Assembly: GCF_014117325.1 (NCBI RefSeq)
Contig: NZ_CP059732.1
Span: forward strand, 4,601,001-4,665,000
DNA: 64,000 bases
Source: Spirosoma foliorum
Lineage (GTDB): Bacteria; Bacteroidota; Bacteroidia; Cytophagales; Spirosomataceae
Direction: 5' to 3'
In this document: piece by piece, positions 61,673 to 64,000 of the stretch
How the letters are laid out: the number at the start of each line of letters is the position of its first letter
Numbering within the stretch: the stretch's first letter is position 1
Program-made: the position numbers and the translations under genes
Notes under the pieces: generated by a model
Seen by the model: only the letters and a program-made list of their open reading frames with translations
Told to the model about the DNA's origin: nothing
Database searches by the model: none

Positions 61673-61740
61673 TCAATAGCTCTCAGTCAGTACGAATTAG
61701 ACGATTATTAACTATCGACTGGTAACTGGCGACTTATTTT
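61671..61740 (+). repeat. Period-7 repeat between comA and dedA
   Basis: Heptamers ATAGTCA, ATAGCTC on the left; ACTnnnn (ACTATCG, ACTGGTA) on the right. Pairing is imperfect. Same word family as 23646, 44018 and 54174. It runs from the comA stop to the ATG of the next gene. Confidence 0.75.
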
Positions 61741-61741
61741 T

Positions 61742-62383
61742 ATGGATCTCATCAAATCGCTGCTTGACTTTTTGCTTCACCTTGATCGTTACCTCGATCT
61801 GTGGGCTAATGAATATGGTGTGCTACTTTATGCCATTCTTTTCCTGATTGTTTTCACGGAGACGGGATTGATTGTCATGCCATTGTTACCCGGCGATTCA
61901 TTGCTGTTTGCGGCTGGTGCTCTGGCAGCACGACCGACCAATGAGCTGAGCGTTTGGGTGATTATCCCACTCCTGATTGGAGCCGCCCTGCTAGGTGATA
62001 ACGTCAACTATTTTGTTGGCCGATTCCTGGGAACACAGATCAAATCGCGGGAGCGAATCTTGTTCTTCAAGCGGGAATACATTGCTGAAACAGAAAAGTT
62101 TTACGCCAAATACGGTGGTCGGACAGTAATTATTGCCCGGTTTATTCCTATCGTACGGACCATTGCACCCTTTGTAGCCGGAGCGGGCAGTATGACATAT
62201 GGTACGTATATTAAATTCTGCGTTTTGGGTGCTATCCTCTGGGTAACAAGCATTTCATTACTGGGCTACTTTTTTGGCAACTTCCCGATTGTTCAGAAGA
62301 ATTTTGAATTAGTGGTGTTCGGTATTGTCGGCTTATCGGTATTGCCCATTATCATTGAGTTTTTCAAAAAGCGTTCCAAGTAG
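61742..62383 (+). CDS. DedA-family membrane protein
   Basis: 213 residues, about five membrane helices. DedA (SNARE-associated/VTT) signature: VFTETGLIVMPLLPGDSLLFAAGALA, then GAALLGDNVNYFVGRFLG, and YAKYGGRTVIIARFIPIVRTIAPFVAGAGSM with the conserved arginines. DedA proteins are linked to undecaprenyl-phosphate recycling or flipping and to membrane potential. The specific role here is unknown. Confidence 0.94.
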   Translation: MDLIKSLLDFLLHLDRYLDLWANEYGVLLYAILFLIVFTETGLIVMPLLPGDSLLFAAGALAARPTNELSVWVIIPLLIGAALLGDNVNYFVGRFLGTQIKSRERILFFKREYIAETEKFYAKYGGRTVIIARFIPIVRTIAPFVAGAGSMTYGTYIKFCVLGAILWVTSISLLGYFFGNFPIVQKNFELVVFGIVGLSVLPIIIEFFKKRSK

Positions 62384-62405
62384 TATTTACATTTATCGAT
62401 TTTAC

Positions 62406-62434
62406 GTATGCCACTGCCCAAAGCTGTGGCATAC
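62406..62434 (+). terminator. Hairpin between dedA and aroE
   Basis: GTATGCCAC pairs with GTGGCATAC across 11 nt. No strong T tract, so it may be an attenuator or processing stem. Confidence 0.5.
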
Positions 62435-62452
62435 TAGTTTAAACCCAAGCCA

Positions 62453-63196
62453 ATGAATCGATACGGCCTTATTGGTTTTCCACTTACCCATTCATTTTCT
62501 CAACGATATTTCACAGAGAAATTTGAACGAGAAGGCATTATAGATAGTCGTTACGACCTGTTCGATATGCCAGCTATTTCTGGTTTGACAGATCTATTGC
62601 AGTTACCAGGTTTGCGCGGGCTGAATGTAACTATCCCTCATAAACAGGCCGTATTTCCTTATTTAGACCGACTAGACACATCGGCTGAAAAGATTGGTGC
62701 AGTCAATGTAATTAAGTTAGAGGCCGATGGCTCACGAACAGGCTATAACTCTGACTATTATGGTTTTCGGCAATCGCTGACCGATTGGCTCACCAAACTT
62801 GAGCGCGTACCTACAGACCTCAAAGCGCTGGTGCTTGGTACCGGTGGCGCTTCGAAAGCCGTTACAGTTGCCCTGACCGACTTAGGTATTCCTTATAAAT
62901 TTGTATCCAGAACCAAAACGCCCGATAACTTAACTTATGAAGAGTTACCTGATGTTTTAGCTGACTATTCCTTACTTATTAATGGTTCACCTGTTGGGAC
63001 TTACCCACGTACAAGCGAAGCGCCAGATATACCCTATCATTTACTAACGGATAAGCACCTGCTGTATGATTTGGTCTATAACCCTGCGGAAACCCAATTC
63101 ATGAAACTTGGCCTCGAACGAGGAGCTTCTGTACACAATGGATTGCGCATGCTGGAATTACAAGCCGAAAAGGCCTGGGAAATCTGGCAATCGTAA
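62453..63196 (+). CDS. aroE: Shikimate dehydrogenase
   Basis: NADPH-dependent reduction of 3-dehydroshikimate in aromatic amino acid synthesis. 247 residues, slightly short for AroE. Motifs: YGLIGFPLTHSFSQRYF, LRGLNVTIPHKQAV with the catalytic lysine, GAVNVIK, GYNSDYYGF with the catalytic Asp, the NADP site LVLGTGGASKAVTVAL, NGSPVGTYP, and YDLVYNPAETQFMKLG. Complete. Confidence 0.95.
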   Translation: MNRYGLIGFPLTHSFSQRYFTEKFEREGIIDSRYDLFDMPAISGLTDLLQLPGLRGLNVTIPHKQAVFPYLDRLDTSAEKIGAVNVIKLEADGSRTGYNSDYYGFRQSLTDWLTKLERVPTDLKALVLGTGGASKAVTVALTDLGIPYKFVSRTKTPDNLTYEELPDVLADYSLLINGSPVGTYPRTSEAPDIPYHLLTDKHLLYDLVYNPAETQFMKLGLERGASVHNGLRMLELQAEKAWEIWQS

Positions 63197-63232
63197 CTAA
63201 ACTACTTTCGCGTCCTAATAAACCTTAAACAC

Positions 63233-63517
63233 ATGCCTCTTTTAGTTTTTGCCAACATCACAGCCAAGCCAGAAAATGCAGTCGACTTAAAAAGTGGCTT
63301 GCAGGAATTAGTTACGGAAGTTCGGACAGAACCCGCCTGCCAATTTTATGAACTATATCAAAGCGCAGAGCATCCCGAACGCTTTATAATGCATGAACTC
63401 TGGGATGACGAAGCGGGGTTGCAGGCGCATAACGAAATGCCACACATGAAAGCGTTTGGCGCTAAAGCAAAAGATTGGTTTGCAAAGCCTGTTGAGCTGA
63501 CAAAAGTAACGGTGTAG
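63233..63517 (+). CDS. Antibiotic biosynthesis monooxygenase (ABM)-domain protein
   Basis: 94-residue dimeric alpha/beta-barrel-fold protein: PLLVFANITAKPENAVDLKSGLQELVTEVRTEPACQFYELYQSAEHPERFIMHELWDDEAGLQAHNEMPHMKAF. The pattern resembles YgiN-type quinol monooxygenases, but many family members have other or no known activity. It lies 36 bases after aroE, possibly cotranscribed. Confidence 0.88.
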   Translation: MPLLVFANITAKPENAVDLKSGLQELVTEVRTEPACQFYELYQSAEHPERFIMHELWDDEAGLQAHNEMPHMKAFGAKAKDWFAKPVELTKVTV

Positions 63518-63550
63518 CGACAGATTGCTTGAAGCCAGGATTTGACCGAT

Positions 63551-64000
63551 TCACAAACAGATTTCCTGCATCCGGGTATCATCCATCACAAATACGTTAA
63601 AGTCGACCTGCCCACGAATACCTTTAACCCAGCCATTTTGGTTATGCTGCCAGAGATAGAGTTTATCGGCATTATAACTACGTAGGTGTTTGGTAGAATA
63701 GTCTGCTATCCAGAGTGGGTATTCGTCCAGGTTCCCTTTAATATAGCGTTTATAGAGATTACCGTTGGTGTAAATAATGGGGCGAATTTGATAGTGCTCT
63801 TCAATCGTTTCGAGCCACAGCTTCAGCCCATTCACGATTGTCTCATCTGATTGGCCATTGATTACTTCAAAGTCAACCACAGGGGCAAAATCGCCTGGGC
63901 TCAACTCTACATGACGAATAAAATTATTGGCTTGCTTAAGTGGGTCACGGGTGGGATGGTAGAAGTGATAGGCACCTCGGTGCAGCGCAATTTTCTTTGC
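63551..64000 (-). CDS. Glycoside hydrolase family 25 lysozyme, N-terminus beyond the window
   Basis: Partial: the open frame continues past the right edge, so the true start is not visible. 149 residues are present. Upstream part: AKKIALHRGAYHFYHPTRDP. Catalytic region: LSPGDFAPVVDFEV, with the GH25 DxE pair. Then PIIYTNGNLYKRYI, PLWIADYSTKHL, LYLWQHNQNG and VDFNVFVMDD. It cleaves peptidoglycan glycan strands (muramidase). A start at 63904 would be a TTG in the middle of the domain and is rejected. Confidence 0.93.
   Translation of the reverse strand, partial: AKKIALHRGAYHFYHPTRDPLKQANNFIRHVELSPGDFAPVVDFEVINGQSDETIVNGLKLWLETIEEHYQIRPIIYTNGNLYKRYIKGNLDEYPLWIADYSTKHLRSYNADKLYLWQHNQNGWVKGIRGQVDFNVFVMDDTRMQEICL

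Noticed and set aside
5294..61740. All intergenic hairpins are ordinary Rho-independent terminators
   Set aside because: Most lack a T tract and several lie in divergent gaps or in a probable 5' leader.
63551..63904. A complete 117-residue lysozyme starting at 63904
   Set aside because: The frame is open to the window edge and the codon at 63904 is a TTG inside the conserved GH25 domain.

Overview
The window comes from a member of the Bacteroidota, most likely the order Cytophagales and probably a Spirosoma-like genus. The evidence is a SusC/SusD pair, an Oar-type TonB receptor, Bacteroidota-type promoters (TAnnTTTG -7 boxes, two of them with an upstream TTG/TTTG at 21 nt spacing), starts without a clear Shine-Dalgarno, lipoproteins with short LxAC/NSC lipoboxes, and the gene orders tsaE-ald and birA|rsfS-ftsH. 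The genus is inferred from style, not proven. The window is chromosomal and mostly core metabolism. I see no plasmid functions, prophage, CRISPR array, IS element or tRNA.

Layout. 1-4.7 kb: SusC/SusD glycan-uptake pair. 4.8-16.4 kb, plus strand: tsaE, alanine dehydrogenase, a small hypothetical, gyrB, ppk1, a Uma2 nuclease-fold protein, a nucleoside transporter, an acyl-CoA synthetase and a phosphodiesterase. 16.4-19.9 kb: ftsH and rsfS on minus, birA on plus. 19.9-30.6 kb: alkaline phosphatase-like enzyme, sterol-desaturase-like enzyme, polyprenyl synthase, patatin, MBL hydrolase, glycerophosphodiesterase and Oar-like receptor. 30.9-36.5 kb, plus strand: selD, alpha/beta hydrolase, RsmI-like methyltransferase, MBL hydrolase, pssA, purS, fabH. 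36.6-44.8 kb: CoA-binding protein, a decayed ORF, a NUMOD4-HNH endonuclease, a 1281-residue histidine kinase, an IscA-like protein, HMG-CoA lyase with a TMEM220 protein, and a TPR lipoprotein. 45-50.7 kb: SRP RNA (ffs), galK, fsa, ftsE, a Tat-exported sugar isomerase, dps and an Nramp-like carrier. 50.7-59.5 kb: secreted or outer-membrane proteins of unknown role around etfB-etfA and a bifunctional nuclease. 60.3-64 kb: PaaI thioesterase, phosphosulfolactate synthase, DedA, aroE, ABM monooxygenase, and a GH25 lysozyme cut by the window edge.

The most striking observation is not a gene. At least 17 intergenic gaps hold inverted repeats whose arms are built from degenerate short tandem units: mostly 7 nt, in single loci 8, 9 or 10 nt. 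The words differ from locus to locus but a few word families recur, and the two arms of one element stay complementary. They lie in co-directional, convergent and divergent gaps and often run into gene ends, where they create false N-terminal extensions (pssA, the Nramp gene) or real C-terminal tails. Six further gaps hold non-periodic palindromes with arms of 13-31 bp.

Other points: rsfS is split by a frameshift in a 7-A tract; an SRP RNA gene sits inside what would otherwise be read as the galK N-terminus; and a phosphosulfolactate synthase, an orphan SelD and an Nramp-like protein lacking the canonical metal-site motifs stand out.
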